Shown here: piece after piece, positions 7,588 to 16,578 of the stretch
Numbering within the stretch: the first letter of the stretch is position 1
How the letters are laid out: the number at the start of each line of letters is the position of its first letter
Assembly (NCBI GenBank): GCA_945868805.1
Contig: CAMBMO010000003.1
Location: forward strand, 62,001 to 126,000
Reading direction: 5' to 3'
Origin: Singulisphaera sp. GP187
GTDB lineage: Bacteria > Planctomycetota > Phycisphaerae > Phycisphaerales > SM1A02
DNA: 64,000 nucleotides
The notes under the pieces: generated by a model
The model's database searches: none
What the model saw: the letters and a program-made list of their open reading frames with translations, nothing else
What the model was told of the DNA's origin: nothing
Made by a program: the position numbers and the translations under genes

Positions 7588-10224
7588 ATGCTTTATTCAG
7601 CGCCCCTTCTCATTTGTTTGACATGGGGGTCGGGATCGAGTCCGGTCGGTACGCATGAGCTCCAGACGGGGTGGGACGGACTACAAGCGCAATGGCCGCG
7701 GCAAATCGAATTCACTTCGTCGAAGACAACCACCCGTGCTACCGATCGACGATCCTGCATTCTCTCGGGCCACGACGCGAGTGGGCCGATTCAAGCTGTC
7801 GTCGTTGAGCGAGCGGGATTTCTCGCGGCGACCTTGGTCGATGGCTCGGGTGTTCGCTGGGGTGCTCGCGGAGTCGCTGGAAAACCACTCGAATTCGAGC
7901 CACTTCCACCCGAAGCGATGCGCGATTGCGCGGGCGCGGTCAATGCTCCGCCAGAAATGATCGCACAGGGTTCGTCGCGCAGTGGCATGCGCGGGGGTGA
8001 TGAAGGTGGCATTGCGGGTGGATGCGCCGACGCCGGCACGGTCGATGTGCTCGTCATCACGACGCCTGGAGCTCGCGTGCAAGCAGGTGGTGCTGGTCCC
8101 CTTGGAGCCCTTGTCGACCTTGCCGAAGCGAGTGCGAACGCGGCGTATACGAATAGTGAGATCAATGCGCCCATTCGGGTGATCTTTGACACGGAAGTTG
8201 TCTACACCGAGGTCGACTTTGGTTCAGACCTCAACGGACTCGCATCCGTAGGCGATGGAGTCCTCGACGAAATTCATCAGTTGCGAGACGCCGCTGGAGC
8301 AGATCTCGTTGCGATGATCCGATCGAGTGGCGAGTACTGCGGGATCGCGTACCTCATGCCCGCCAACGATCCATCGGTTTCGGGGGTTGGGTTCAGCGTC
8401 ACTGCATGGGGCTGTCTCTCGAGCCAGACGTTTGCGCATGAACTTGGTCACAACATGGGATGCTGTCATGCGCCTAATGATGGCGGTGGATGCACGAGCG
8501 GCGGATTGTTTCCCCAGTCGGTTGGTCACCGCTTCAATGGAACCAATGGCACGCAGTATCGAACCGTGATGGCGTACGCCCCAGGCGCGCGCATCGATCA
8601 CTTCTCTAACCCTCTTGTGAATTTCAATGGCACGCCGACGGGGATCGCACCGAGCGGTCAAGATGCCGGTCGCGACAATGCGGGGTCAATCTTGATCACC
8701 AATGCGGCGATACGCGGATTCCGGTGCGCGGTCCCACCAGGCGCGTTCGGAGATTGCGATCAAGATGGTCGCATCGACATTACCCAGTTGGCGGATGGAT
8801 CTGCCAGTGACTGTGACGGGAATGGAGTACTCGATCAGTGCGACCTTTCGTCGACTGGAATATGCGTCGACGCGAGTCGTTTTCTCTGTGAGGGTGGAGT
8901 CGTGAGTGGGGTGCATGCACCAATCATCGTTGCAGACAACTTCTATGGGTACTCGGTGGATACCGATGGTCACACGATGGTCGTTGGCGCGTACGGAGAC
9001 GATGTCGGCGCCAACTTTGCGGGAAGTGCGGCAGTCTTTTCGATCGACGGAAGTTCGACGCAATTCGTGGCGACCCTCCGGCACGCGACTCCGCACTCGT
9101 CCGATCTCTTTGGACGAGCAGTCGCGGTTGATGGATCGACGATCGCAATTGGCAGTGAGACGCGAGATGTGCAAGGGCTCAACGGAGCTGGCGAAGTCAG
9201 CTTGTTCAGCAAGTCTGCGAGTGGTGCCCCTTGGCAATTGACAGCGACTCTGAACGCTCCAAATCCGACCGAGTCTGGGCGGTTCGGTGCTTCGGTGGCA
9301 CTGCGCGGCGATGTTCTCGTCGTCGGTTCTCCCGAGACCGCTGTCAGCACTGGTACCCCACGGCGAGGGCGCGCATATGTCTACGAGCGAGTGAATTCCA
9401 CGTGGTTGTTCGTCAAAGAACTTCAACCGCTCGACGCGACGAATCAGGGCAACTTTGGATTGTCCGTTTCGGTTGCCAAAGGCACGATCGCAATCGGTGC
9501 TCCCTATGTCGCTCTTCCCAATGGCGAAGAGATTGGCGCCGTCTATTTCTCCAGACGGGACGTCACAGGATGGCAAAATGCAACGAGGTTGGCAGGTTTT
9601 CCAGCAATGGCAGGTCGCTCCGGGGCGGCCGTCGCCGCCGACGGGAACACAATCGCAGTCGGCTCTCCTGGCGCGGGAGCTCAGTCGTCACTGAATGGAA
9701 GCGCGGTATACATCTTCGAGTGGATTGGTTCTGGTTGGCAGCTCGACAACGCGGTTTACTCCCAATCAGGATCGGGCATAGGAAAGTTTGGAGCGCGCGT
9801 CGCGATGGACGGGGACTCCCTTCTCGTTGGCGCGTGGGCTGATCCCAACACGAGCGGATTTCATGAGTCTTTCGTGCGGTCGGGTTCTGATTGGGAGAGT
9901 CGTGGACCAATTCGAGCTGGATTCGCGGTCGCAGTCCGAGACGAGCATGCCGCGATCGGTTCCTATCGCGATGTCCGCACAGGAATCGCCGTCGGAGATG
10001 CGAGGATGGAATTGCACCTCAAGGACATCGATGGCGATGGCAAGGCGGATCGCTGCGAACGCAGGCTTGGAGATCTTGATCTCAATGGTGTGGTCGACGG
10101 ACTCGATCTCACAGTTCTGCTTGCAAGCTGGGGATCGAGCAATGTCTATGCCGATGTCGACGCGAATGGGATCGTCGATGGATCGGATCTCGCGGCGGTG
10201 CTTGCGGGGTGGGGAGCGCTGTAA
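7588..10224 (+). CDS. Secreted reprolysin-like zinc metalloprotease with FG-GAP-like repeats and dockerin-like tail
   Basis: 878-residue exported protease. A short hydrophobic N-terminus (MLYSAPLLICLTWG) acts as signal peptide. The catalytic domain (about residues 150-380) carries a complete metzincin zinc site HELGHNMGCCH at 284-294, followed by the Met-turn region TVMAYAPG. Next comes a Ca-binding-like DCDQDGRIDITQLADG / DCDGNGVLDQCD segment (about 390-425), then repeated beta-propeller-like blocks with DGHTMVVGAYGDDVGANFAG and DGNTIAVGSPGAG (about 450-790). The C-terminus (827-878) is a dockerin-like double repeat LDLNGVVDGLDL / DVDANGIVDGSDL. Likely role: extracellular protein degradation, with the tail serving surface attachment or sorting. 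Substrate unknown. Confidence 0.88.
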   Translation: MLYSAPLLICLTWGSGSSPVGTHELQTGWDGLQAQWPRQIEFTSSKTTTRATDRRSCILSGHDASGPIQAVVVERAGFLAATLVDGSGVRWGARGVAGKPLEFEPLPPEAMRDCAGAVNAPPEMIAQGSSRSGMRGGDEGGIAGGCADAGTVDVLVITTPGARVQAGGAGPLGALVDLAEASANAAYTNSEINAPIRVIFDTEVVYTEVDFGSDLNGLASVGDGVLDEIHQLRDAAGADLVAMIRSSGEYCGIAYLMPANDPSVSGVGFSVTAWGCLSSQTFAHELGHNMGCCHAPNDGGGCTSGGLFPQSVGHRFNGTNGTQYRTVMAYAPGARIDHFSNPLVNFNGTPTGIAPSGQDAGRDNAGSILITNAAIRGFRCAVPPGAFGDCDQDGRIDITQLADGSASDCDGNGVLDQCDLSSTGICVDASRFLCEGGVVSGVHAPIIVADNFYGYSVDTDGHTMVVGAYGDDVGANFAGSAAVFSIDGSSTQFVATLRHATPHSSDLFGRAVAVDGSTIAIGSETRDVQGLNGAGEVSLFSKSASGAPWQLTATLNAPNPTESGRFGASVALRGDVLVVGSPETAVSTGTPRRGRAYVYERVNSTWLFVKELQPLDATNQGNFGLSVSVAKGTIAIGAPYVALPNGEEIGAVYFSRRDVTGWQNATRLAGFPAMAGRSGAAVAADGNTIAVGSPGAGAQSSLNGSAVYIFEWIGSGWQLDNAVYSQSGSGIGKFGARVAMDGDSLLVGAWADPNTSGFHESFVRSGSDWESRGPIRAGFAVAVRDEHAAIGSYRDVRTGIAVGDARMELHLKDIDGDGKADRCERRLGDLDLNGVVDGLDLTVLLASWGSSNVYADVDANGIVDGSDLAAVLAGWGAL

Positions 10225-10331
10225 CGCGCGGCAAGAACGGAAGGGAAACATCGCGAAGCACGGAATTGAGATGGCCGCGAAAGGACCTCCCGGCGCTCAA
10301 ACATGCTCGCTGGCTACGCGGACGCTTGCCA

Positions 10332-10379
10332 GCTCCGCAACTCGCGCGGGAGGTCTTTCGACGGCCGATACGGTTTGCG
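10332..10379 (+). repeat. Copy 1 of a 48-bp dispersed intergenic repeat
   Basis: This 48-bp block lies in the gap between the convergent metalloprotease and deoC genes. It matches positions 23877-23924 in the same orientation at 44 of 48 bases. The first 22 bases (starting GCTCCGCAACTCGCG) and the last 10 (ACGGTTTGCG) are identical. The flanks do not match. The rest of the 255-bp gap shows no gene that I can support. Confidence 0.8.
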
Positions 10380-10479
10380 ATGAACGGTGCGAGACAGCGA
10401 AGCAATCAATCGTCGTGGGAGTTCGCAGTCCGCTGAATCGGTCCCTTGATCTCCGGGCACCGAGGTTGCATCGCCCACC

Positions 10480-11466
10480 TCATTCCGTCGGGTCGTAACT
10501 CGCCGCGTACCGCACTGCGCCTGGGACGACCGCAGAATTTCCCATTTCAAGTCGAATCAATTGGCGCACGAGATCGTTCATGAGTGTTGATGCGCCGAAG
10601 CGAAACAAGTCTGGAGTAAGCCACTCGTCGCCGAGCGTTTCCTTGACCATCACGAGATAAGCGATCGCGCTCTTCGCTGCGCGAATCCCCCCCGCTGGCT
10701 TCATTCCGATTCGAATGCCCGTCGCTAGGAAGTGATCGCGGATCGCTTCGAGCATGATGAGTGTCACGGGCATCGTCGCCGCAGGCTGAATCTTTCCAGT
10801 CGAAGTCTTGATGAAGACATCGCCGTCCTTTGGGTCGGGAACTCCAGGCACGCTCGATGCGGCATCGATGGCAAGGTCGCTTGCACGACGAACTGCGTCA
10901 AGCGTTCCGAGTTCGCCAGTTTCGAGAATGATCTTCAGATGTGCCTTACCCTTACGGCGCGACTTCGAAGCCGCGAAGCACGCGGCACGAGTCTCTCGAA
11001 TCTCGCTTCGAACATCGTCGTAGCGACCCGCAAGAAAAAGTCCGCGCGAAATCACCATGTCGATTTCGTCCGCGCCAGCTTCGACCGCTTTGCGACAATC
11101 TTCTAGGCGCACGTCGAGTGGATACTGCCCGCTCGGGAATCCTGTCGCGACCGATGCGATCTTGATCTTGGTGCCCTCGGGCGCATTCTTGAGCGACTCT
11201 TTCGCGATTGGTACAAGCGATGGATAGACGCAGACCGCCGCGGCACTCGGGAGCGCGGGCGAGAAAGGCAATTCACTCGGCGAGATCGCTTTCTGGCAGA
11301 GCGCGCGAACCTTGTCTGGAGAATCCTTCCCCTCAAGCGTCGTCATGTCAAGCATCGAGAGCGCAAGGCGTAGCGCAAAGCGTTTCGAGTCTGCTTTGAT
11401 GGAACGCTTCGTGAACCGTGCAGCTCGCGCGACTGCAGTGACTGTCTCGACTGGTCGCGCTCGCAT
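10480..11466 (-). CDS. deoC: Deoxyribose-phosphate aldolase
   Basis: Class I aldolase that cleaves 2-deoxy-D-ribose 5-phosphate into glyceraldehyde 3-phosphate and acetaldehyde in deoxynucleoside catabolism. 328 residues from the ATG at 11466; the frame is open further upstream but without plausible coding sequence. Catalytic landmarks: EIDMVI with Asp136, the Schiff-base lysine Lys220 in DVFIKTSTGK, and Lys256 in GMKPAGGI. It is somewhat longer than the E. coli type (about 260), with an N-terminal extension of about 30 residues, as in the eukaryote-like longer DeoC group. It lies 14 bp after the small-protein trio and is the last gene of that minus-strand run. Confidence 0.95.
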   Translation of the reverse strand: MRARPVETVTAVARAARFTKRSIKADSKRFALRLALSMLDMTTLEGKDSPDKVRALCQKAISPSELPFSPALPSAAAVCVYPSLVPIAKESLKNAPEGTKIKIASVATGFPSGQYPLDVRLEDCRKAVEAGADEIDMVISRGLFLAGRYDDVRSEIRETRAACFAASKSRRKGKAHLKIILETGELGTLDAVRRASDLAIDAASSVPGVPDPKDGDVFIKTSTGKIQPAATMPVTLIMLEAIRDHFLATGIRIGMKPAGGIRAAKSAIAYLVMVKETLGDEWLTPDLFRFGASTLMNDLVRQLIRLEMGNSAVVPGAVRYAASYDPTE

Positions 11467-11480
11467 GGAATTCTTCGAAG

Positions 11481-11834
11481 CTAGCGCGGTCGAGCCGCTC
11501 GAAAGAGGCTCGAAAGACTTTCGACGGTGCGCAGTGAAAGCGTGCGGTTGTTGCCGACCATCTCGACGGCGTAGATCATCAGCATCTCGTTGCGATTGTC
11601 GAGCAGGTAGACGTTCTCGCTCGGTCGATTGTCCGGGCCTTCGCCGTTGGCAAGCGCCATCACGGCGATGCCATTCGGTGCAGGGTTGACCGACTCTCCT
11701 GCGCGTGCGGTCGAATCGATTGGCTGACCGATACACAGCATCACGAGGACCGTGCCGAGTACACACGCCGATGTCGCCAATCCCCACTCGGCGCGCGACG
11801 AACGCAACGATGATGTTGAGTTCTGCGTTGTCAT
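11481..11834 (-). CDS. Small exported protein, third of the trio
   Basis: 117-residue protein of unknown function. A hydrophobic segment (about residues 20-38, GLATSACVLGTVLVMLCIG) gives a signal peptide or membrane anchor. The C-terminal half carries NVYLLDNRNEMLMIYAVEM, which parallels AIYIVDETHDEMISVMW in the protein just upstream, suggesting an ancient duplication. Its ATG at 11834 overlaps the stop of the preceding gene (ATGA, 11831-11834), so translation is coupled. deoC follows 14 bp downstream. I recognise no database family. Confidence 0.65.
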   Translation of the reverse strand: MTTQNSTSSLRSSRAEWGLATSACVLGTVLVMLCIGQPIDSTARAGESVNPAPNGIAVMALANGEGPDNRPSENVYLLDNRNEMLMIYAVEMVGNNRTLSLRTVESLSSLFRAARPR

Positions 11835-12148
11835 GGTCGCGGTCTCGCGGACGAGCTGCCATCCGCCGCGAGGTTTCGATACCCGATCGAAGTCAAGATC
11901 TTCGACTTGTCGTTCCACATGACGCTGATCATCTCGTCGTGCGTTTCATCGACGATGTAGATGGCACCCGTCGCGATTCCAGGGATGTTGCCACCCGCCA
12001 TCGAATAGGTTGCATGGGATCGAACGCCCAAGCCCCCCTGCCCATCGGCACTACGCGACATCGGAAGCAGGACGATTCCCACAAGCAAACAACTGTTGAG
12101 AATCGCGAGCGCGGTGAGACGAGATCGACGAGTCGCGGTGAAGGTCAT
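11831..12148 (-). CDS. Small exported protein, second of the trio
   Basis: 105-residue hypothetical protein with an N-terminal basic region and hydrophobic segment (ALAILNSCLLVGIVLLPM, about residues 13-30), then a short periplasmic or secreted domain containing GAIYIVDETHDEMISVMW. Its start codon overlaps the stop of the first trio gene by 4 bp (ATGA at 12145-12148), and its stop overlaps the third gene's start in the same way. It resembles the third protein in its IVDE/LLDN...EM motif. Function unknown; the arrangement suggests a small membrane-associated complex made in fixed stoichiometry. Confidence 0.65.
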   Translation of the reverse strand: MTFTATRRSRLTALAILNSCLLVGIVLLPMSRSADGQGGLGVRSHATYSMAGGNIPGIATGAIYIVDETHDEMISVMWNDKSKILTSIGYRNLAADGSSSARPRP

Positions 12149-12435
12149 GGTTTCTGCTGTCCGCGCTTGGATGCCTTCAGGCTGATCATCATGACGAGTC
12201 CGAGGATCAGCACCATTGCCGCATATCCGACCCATGCGGATGTCAAGATGCGAACACCAGGTTGTCGCGGGGCGAGAGCAGCCTGGGCCTCATCCTGCGC
12301 GAGCGCATGGGCGAGTACAGGTGCGTTGGCGAGGATGAACACAGAAAGCGCAACGATCATCGAGCGGATCCCCTGTCCGCGGACGAGGAGTCCGATTGAA
12401 CGAAATGGACTGATGTCGGTGTGTCCGTGCTTCAT
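12145..12435 (-). CDS. Small two-helix membrane protein, first of the trio
   Basis: 96-residue protein with two hydrophobic segments: IRSMIVALSVFILANAPVLA (about 23-43, probably a signal peptide ending near ALA) and SAWVGYAAMVLILGLVMMI (about 66-84), then a short basic tail KASKRGQQKP. This is a type I single-span topology with a small periplasmic loop. Start ATG at 12435, 41 bp after the nucleotide-sugar dehydrogenase stop. The frame is open further upstream from a TTG at 12615, but that part overlaps the dehydrogenase. Function unknown. Confidence 0.65.
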   Translation of the reverse strand: MKHGHTDISPFRSIGLLVRGQGIRSMIVALSVFILANAPVLAHALAQDEAQAALAPRQPGVRILTSAWVGYAAMVLILGLVMMISLKASKRGQQKP

Positions 12436-12476
12436 TGTTCGATCACGCCAAGGATACTCGTCGAGGCCCCCCCTAA

Positions 12477-13829
12477 TCACGACTTCACGACTTCGCACTT
12501 GAGGTGATCCGCTGGCACTCGCGCCATCGCGTTGCGTGTGTCCACAACGATCTTCGCGTGCTGTCCGATCAGCGAGTAGTCCACCGCATCGTGATCGGTG
12601 AGAATCAGGACGCAATCGCTAGCGGACACGGAGGCCGGCGTGAGCGCGACCGACGACAAATTGACTCGATGCTTGCGCATCGCAGGAAAGAGAGCCAGGT
12701 GCGGATCGTGGTACGAGACGATCGCACCGCGATCGCGCAGAAGTTCAATGATCTCCGCCGATGGACTCTCGCGTGGATCGTCGATGTTCTTCTTGTAGGC
12801 GATCCCCATCACGAGCACCTTCGAGTTCTTGATCGACTTCGAGTGCTCGTTGAGGGCATGCTGCGTGCGCTCGATGACATAGTGGGGCATCGACGTGTTC
12901 ACTTCGCCTGCGAGTTCGATAAACCGAGTGTTGCGTCCGACTTCGCGTGCCTTCCAGGTCAAGTAGAACGGATCGATCGGGATGCAGTGTCCGCCGAGAC
13001 CTGGTCCCGGATAGAACGCCTGAAAACCGAATGGCTTTGTGCTCGCGGCTGCGATGACTTCCCAAACATCGATGTTCATGTCGGTCAAGACCAACTTCAT
13101 TTCATTGACAAGAGCGATATTCACCGCTCGGTAAATGTTTTCAAGCAACTTCGCGCTCTCCGCGATCTCCGCGCTTGAGACTCGGTGCGCAGACTTCACG
13201 ACGCGCGTATAAAACGCCATCGCAAGATCTGTCGAGAGATCGTCGACGCCGCCGACCAATTTTGGGATGTGCTGGGCACTGCGCCCGATGCTGCCCGGAT
13301 CCTCGCGCTCGGGGCTGTACGCGAGGAAATAATCCTCGCCACACTTCAGCCCGCGTGCATCAAGAATTGGCTTCATTTCATCGCGAGTTGTGCCTGGGTA
13401 TGTCGTCGATTCGAGGACGATGAGCTGACCCTTGCGGAGCGAAGCAGCCGCGGTCTTGGTGCTCTCAAAAACATAGGTCAAGTCAGGTTCGTGATGCGCT
13501 CCAAGCGGGGTCGGGACGCAGAGAAGGACGAGATCGGCGTTTCCGAGGTCCTTCGGATTTGATGTCGGTGTGAAATGCTTGTCAGCTTTCAGCGAGCTGA
13601 AAAAGTCATCCCCGAGGTGGAGGATGTATCGCTCGCCCTTGTTGAGTGCGTCGATCTTGCGCTGATCGACATCGAAGCCGATGACTGGAAATCCACTATC
13701 ACGAATGGCACGCACGAGTGGGAGCCCCACGTATCCCAATCCGACGATCGCGATCGTCGCTGTCTTGCTTTCGATCTTCTGCATGAGCACACGAGCGGTC
13801 TCGCATGAGGATGTGGTGGACGTGGACAT
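12477..13829 (-). CDS. Nucleotide-sugar dehydrogenase (UDP-Glc/ManNAc/GlcNAc type)
   Basis: NAD-dependent four-electron oxidation of a UDP-hexose(amine) to the uronic acid, feeding surface-polysaccharide synthesis. 450 residues with the three domains of the UDPGDH superfamily: Rossmann motif VGLGYVGLPL (29-38); central helices with ESAKLLENIYRAVNIALVNE; catalytic Cys282 in GLGGHCIPIDP; and a C-terminal domain with VLVMGIAYKKNIDDPRESP. The pattern fits the WecC/WbpA-like branch (acetamido-sugar substrates) better than classical UDP-glucose dehydrogenases, but the substrate is inferred. The ATG at 13829 is supported by an upstream AAAGGA about 8 nt away. It leads the minus-strand run that continues with the small-protein trio and deoC. 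Confidence 0.92.
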   Translation of the reverse strand: MSTSTTSSCETARVLMQKIESKTATIAIVGLGYVGLPLVRAIRDSGFPVIGFDVDQRKIDALNKGERYILHLGDDFFSSLKADKHFTPTSNPKDLGNADLVLLCVPTPLGAHHEPDLTYVFESTKTAAASLRKGQLIVLESTTYPGTTRDEMKPILDARGLKCGEDYFLAYSPEREDPGSIGRSAQHIPKLVGGVDDLSTDLAMAFYTRVVKSAHRVSSAEIAESAKLLENIYRAVNIALVNEMKLVLTDMNIDVWEVIAAASTKPFGFQAFYPGPGLGGHCIPIDPFYLTWKAREVGRNTRFIELAGEVNTSMPHYVIERTQHALNEHSKSIKNSKVLVMGIAYKKNIDDPRESPSAEIIELLRDRGAIVSYHDPHLALFPAMRKHRVNLSSVALTPASVSASDCVLILTDHDAVDYSLIGQHAKIVVDTRNAMARVPADHLKCEVVKS

Positions 13830-13895
13830 TGGTGGGTTTCCTTTGGGGGGGGAAGAGTACCAATTGTGGGGTGAATTCGACCCCGAAGAGACGTG

Positions 13896-14672
13896 TTACG
13901 GGTTCGACTCTGGTGCGACGACTTTCATCTTCCCGTTCATCGTCCGCCAATGGCTCGGATAGGTGCAGACATAGGGGTAGGTGGCCGCCTTCATCGGTGC
14001 GACGAACCAGAGCGACTTTGATTTTCCGGGGGCGACGAGTCCCATCACCGTCAGAACCTTTGGTGATGGAGGAACGAATTCCTTCGCTTTGCCGTCGGGA
14101 GTTTGTCCCATTCTGTCCCCCGCAATTCCCATCTCCGCGAGCGCACCAGGCGCGACGATCAGCAGATTGTGCTCGAGAGCGTCGGGATTATGGAGAATCA
14201 AATGGACGAGGCATCCAGGCGAGACCGAAAAGTTCTTCTTGTCATAGCTCATCTGGGAGGGGAGAGCGTTGATTTCGATAGTGACTTGATCGATTGCACG
14301 GACTTCAGCAGGACGCTGATCGGCCGGAATCGCCGCGAGCGCACGAAGCGCGACGACGCGAGCACTGCCGTTCGTCCCTGCGCCATTGAAAATCGCCAGC
14401 AACTTGGTGGAGACAGCCGACTGCGCCAACTCTGTTGGCGACCAATTCGCCGCGAGATCACCATAGATCTCTGTTCGCGGATCATGAGGTGCGAGGAGGC
14501 TCACTCGCTCGATGAGGTAATCGATGGGCTGTTCGTGGACAGCGGTCGCGCACGCGTCAAGAGCGGCGCGACGCTCGAGCGCCGTCAAATCTGCAGCATC
14601 CAAACGATCGCATCCTCCAGTTGCACTCGTCGATTGAGCGATTGCCATTGAGACAAGGAGTGGGACAAGCAT
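13896..14672 (-). CDS. Exported azurin-type cupredoxin-domain protein
   Basis: 258-residue exported protein with a type 1 copper domain. Residues 1-20 form a signal peptide. Residues about 25-125 are helical, with repeated Ala/Leu helices (HEAT-like). Residues 145-252 form the cupredoxin domain with a full ligand set: His168 (DALEHNL), Cys236, His241 and Met245 (CTYPSHWRTM). The C-x4-H-x3-M spacing is that of azurin rather than plastocyanin. Likely a periplasmic electron carrier; in planctomycetes such domains often occur with PVC-type dehydrogenases such as the one at 51107-54862, which is an inference about partnership. It is divergent from the nuclease gene, with only 26 bp between start codons. 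Confidence 0.85.
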   Translation of the reverse strand: MLVPLLVSMAIAQSTSATGGCDRLDAADLTALERRAALDACATAVHEQPIDYLIERVSLLAPHDPRTEIYGDLAANWSPTELAQSAVSTKLLAIFNGAGTNGSARVVALRALAAIPADQRPAEVRAIDQVTIEINALPSQMSYDKKNFSVSPGCLVHLILHNPDALEHNLLIVAPGALAEMGIAGDRMGQTPDGKAKEFVPPSPKVLTVMGLVAPGKSKSLWFVAPMKAATYPYVCTYPSHWRTMNGKMKVVAPESNP

Positions 14673-14698
14673 GGGCGAAGAATGGTACACCCGCTCGA

Positions 14699-16165
14699 AT
14701 GAGCAAAGATGTTCCGTGCGTCGCGGTTCGAATTCATGGCGCGGCCGGAGAAGTGACTGGTTCGTGCTATGAAGTGACGACACCACACGCGCACTTGTTG
14801 GTGGACTTTGGAATGTTTCAGGGAGCGCCTGAGCAAGAGCTACGCAACACGATTCCTCCGGACCTCGACTTCGCCACGCTCGACGCAGTCCTCGTGACGC
14901 ACGCGCATGTCGATCACTGCGGGCGCCTTGGGATGCTGCCGGGACTGGGATTTCAAGGTCCAGTCCTCGCAACAGAGCCGACAGCCGAATTGCTCCCTCG
15001 CGTCCTCACAAGCTCGGCGACGCTTCAGCAAACACGGACACAGGAACATCGCGGCGGTACAGCGCCCAGCTCGCGCGTCCTTGCGCCACATCATCTCGCG
15101 TCGTCGATACCGATTCGCAAGGACCCCCCCGTCGTTCTCTTCACCCATCGCAACGCAGAACGAGTCGCGCGGTCTGTGCGGGCAATACCGTTCATGGAGT
15201 GGGAGTCGATCGCTGACGGAGTGGAGATGCGTTTCTTGCACGCCTCGCATGTCATCGGTGCCGCGAGTATCGAGTTGCGTGTCGCACGACCAGATGGTGG
15301 CGAACCAGTCCGCTTGCTCTTCTCGGGCGATATCGGTCCCATCGAGAATCCACTCCTCGCACCTCACCAGTGGTCTGATCGCCCAGCTGATCTGCTGATC
15401 ATGGAATCCACTAATGGCGCGCGTCGCTTCCCGCAAGTCGACCAGTATCAATTGCTCATCGAAATATTGAAAGAGGCGCGCGCAAAGAATCAGCGTGTTT
15501 TAGCGCCAGTTTTTGCACTCGGGCGGGCGCAGACAATCCTTCAACTGCTCGCGCGCGCGTCGCGCGACGGGATCCTTCAAGGCATGCCGGTCTATCTCGA
15601 CTCTGCGATGGCTGTGCGTGCGAGCGAGTTGTACGCGCGCCACCCCAAGCTTCTTGAAGAGTCGTTGCATCGCCAATGTATTCGCGGCACGAACCCGCTT
15701 CACTTTCCAGAGTTGCACACGCTGATGTCGCGACGAGAGTCAGAATCAATCGATCGAGTGAAGACCGCATGCGTGATACTTGCGGGTTCTGGGTTTTGTG
15801 ATGCAGGTCCAATTCTTCGGCATGTCCAACTCGCGATCGATCAACCTGACACACGGATTCTCTTTACGGGGCATCAACTTGATGGTCTGCTCGGGCATGG
15901 GTTGCTCAATGGCGCGACACGGGTCGAGATCAATGGTGCCGCGCTCGATGTCAATGCGAAGATCGATCGCATCGCGGGAATCTCAGGACACGGAGATTCG
16001 GATGATCTTCTGACGTGGATTGGTCGCATGGCCGGACCGCCGAAGACCATCGCGCTCGTCCATGGATCGGTCGAGGCAAGGAGCGAGTTCGCATCCATTC
16101 TTCGGCAACATGTCACAAGTGATGTGGTCGAACCCGCTCTTGGCGACATTCTGCGCGTGACCTAA
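14699..16165 (+). CDS. Beta-CASP metallo-beta-lactamase-fold RNA nuclease
   Basis: 488-residue cytosolic hydrolase of the RNA-processing metallo-beta-lactamase group (CPSF73/YSH1-like, related to bacterial KH-less beta-CASP nucleases). Zinc motif HAHVDH at 68-73; LFSGDIGPIENPL supplies the bridging Asp; the beta-CASP insertion includes RVLAPVFALGRAQTILQLL and the SAMA segment; the C-terminal motifs are FTGHQLDGLLG and GISGHGDSDDLL, with the His at the end in LVHGSVEA. Expected activity is endo- or exonucleolytic RNA cleavage. The ATG at 14699 is preceded by TACACC 7 nt upstream and by no Shine-Dalgarno sequence, suggesting a leaderless message. The 26-bp gap to the cupredoxin gene must hold overlapping promoters. 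Confidence 0.9.
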   Translation: MSKDVPCVAVRIHGAAGEVTGSCYEVTTPHAHLLVDFGMFQGAPEQELRNTIPPDLDFATLDAVLVTHAHVDHCGRLGMLPGLGFQGPVLATEPTAELLPRVLTSSATLQQTRTQEHRGGTAPSSRVLAPHHLASSIPIRKDPPVVLFTHRNAERVARSVRAIPFMEWESIADGVEMRFLHASHVIGAASIELRVARPDGGEPVRLLFSGDIGPIENPLLAPHQWSDRPADLLIMESTNGARRFPQVDQYQLLIEILKEARAKNQRVLAPVFALGRAQTILQLLARASRDGILQGMPVYLDSAMAVRASELYARHPKLLEESLHRQCIRGTNPLHFPELHTLMSRRESESIDRVKTACVILAGSGFCDAGPILRHVQLAIDQPDTRILFTGHQLDGLLGHGLLNGATRVEINGAALDVNAKIDRIAGISGHGDSDDLLTWIGRMAGPPKTIALVHGSVEARSEFASILRQHVTSDVVEPALGDILRVT

Positions 16166-16193
16166 CACCGCGCGTGGGGTCCAATTGAGTGAA

Positions 16194-16547
16194 TCAGTTC
16201 TCGTCAACTTTGAGGAGTCGGAGAAATCCCATTCGCGCGAGTAGTCTCTGAAAAGTCGGCGTGATTTTTGAAATCGAAAGGGGCACGCTCTTCTCGATGC
16301 AACCGTGATGAAGAAAGAGCAACGACTCGAACCCCCGACTGCTCATCGCCAGAACTTCGGAGAAATCAAGCGCGATTGCTCGAACGCTTGGTGAGAGCCC
16401 TCCGAGTATTCCGGAGAACTCTTCTTTCAGGCGCACCGCATCTTCGGAATTAATCGTCGAGGACATCGTTGAGAGTGTGAGGATCGATCCACTCATCGAA
16501 GTCGTCAGAATCGGTTCCAGCCCTGCCATGCGGCGCAGTATAGACAT
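16194..16547 (-). CDS. STAS-domain protein, anti-sigma-factor-antagonist-like
   Basis: 117-residue single-domain protein. The core IALDFSEVLAMSSRGFESLLFLH (residues about 58-80) fits the STAS pattern of strand, conserved Asp and a Ser pair at the start of the helix, where SpoIIAA-type proteins are phosphorylated. The following VPLSISKITPTFQRLLARMGF is the usual second half. It may act in a partner-switching pathway or as a small scaffold, but no anti-sigma kinase or phosphatase is nearby. ATG at 16547 or 16529. It is divergent from parB, sharing a 103-bp intergenic region that contains the parB promoter and a parS-like site. Confidence 0.8.
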   Translation of the reverse strand: MSILRRMAGLEPILTTSMSGSILTLSTMSSTINSEDAVRLKEEFSGILGGLSPSVRAIALDFSEVLAMSSRGFESLLFLHHGCIEKSVPLSISKITPTFQRLLARMGFLRLLKVDEN

Positions 16548-16578
16548 CGTGCAGAGTCCGATAAAACGAAATACTTTC

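Noticed and set aside
9396-9409. Additional parS-like sites at TTCCACGTGG in the metalloprotease gene and near 62051-62060
   Set aside because: Only the left half and core match; several positions of the palindrome are lost and both lie in ordinary coding sequence.
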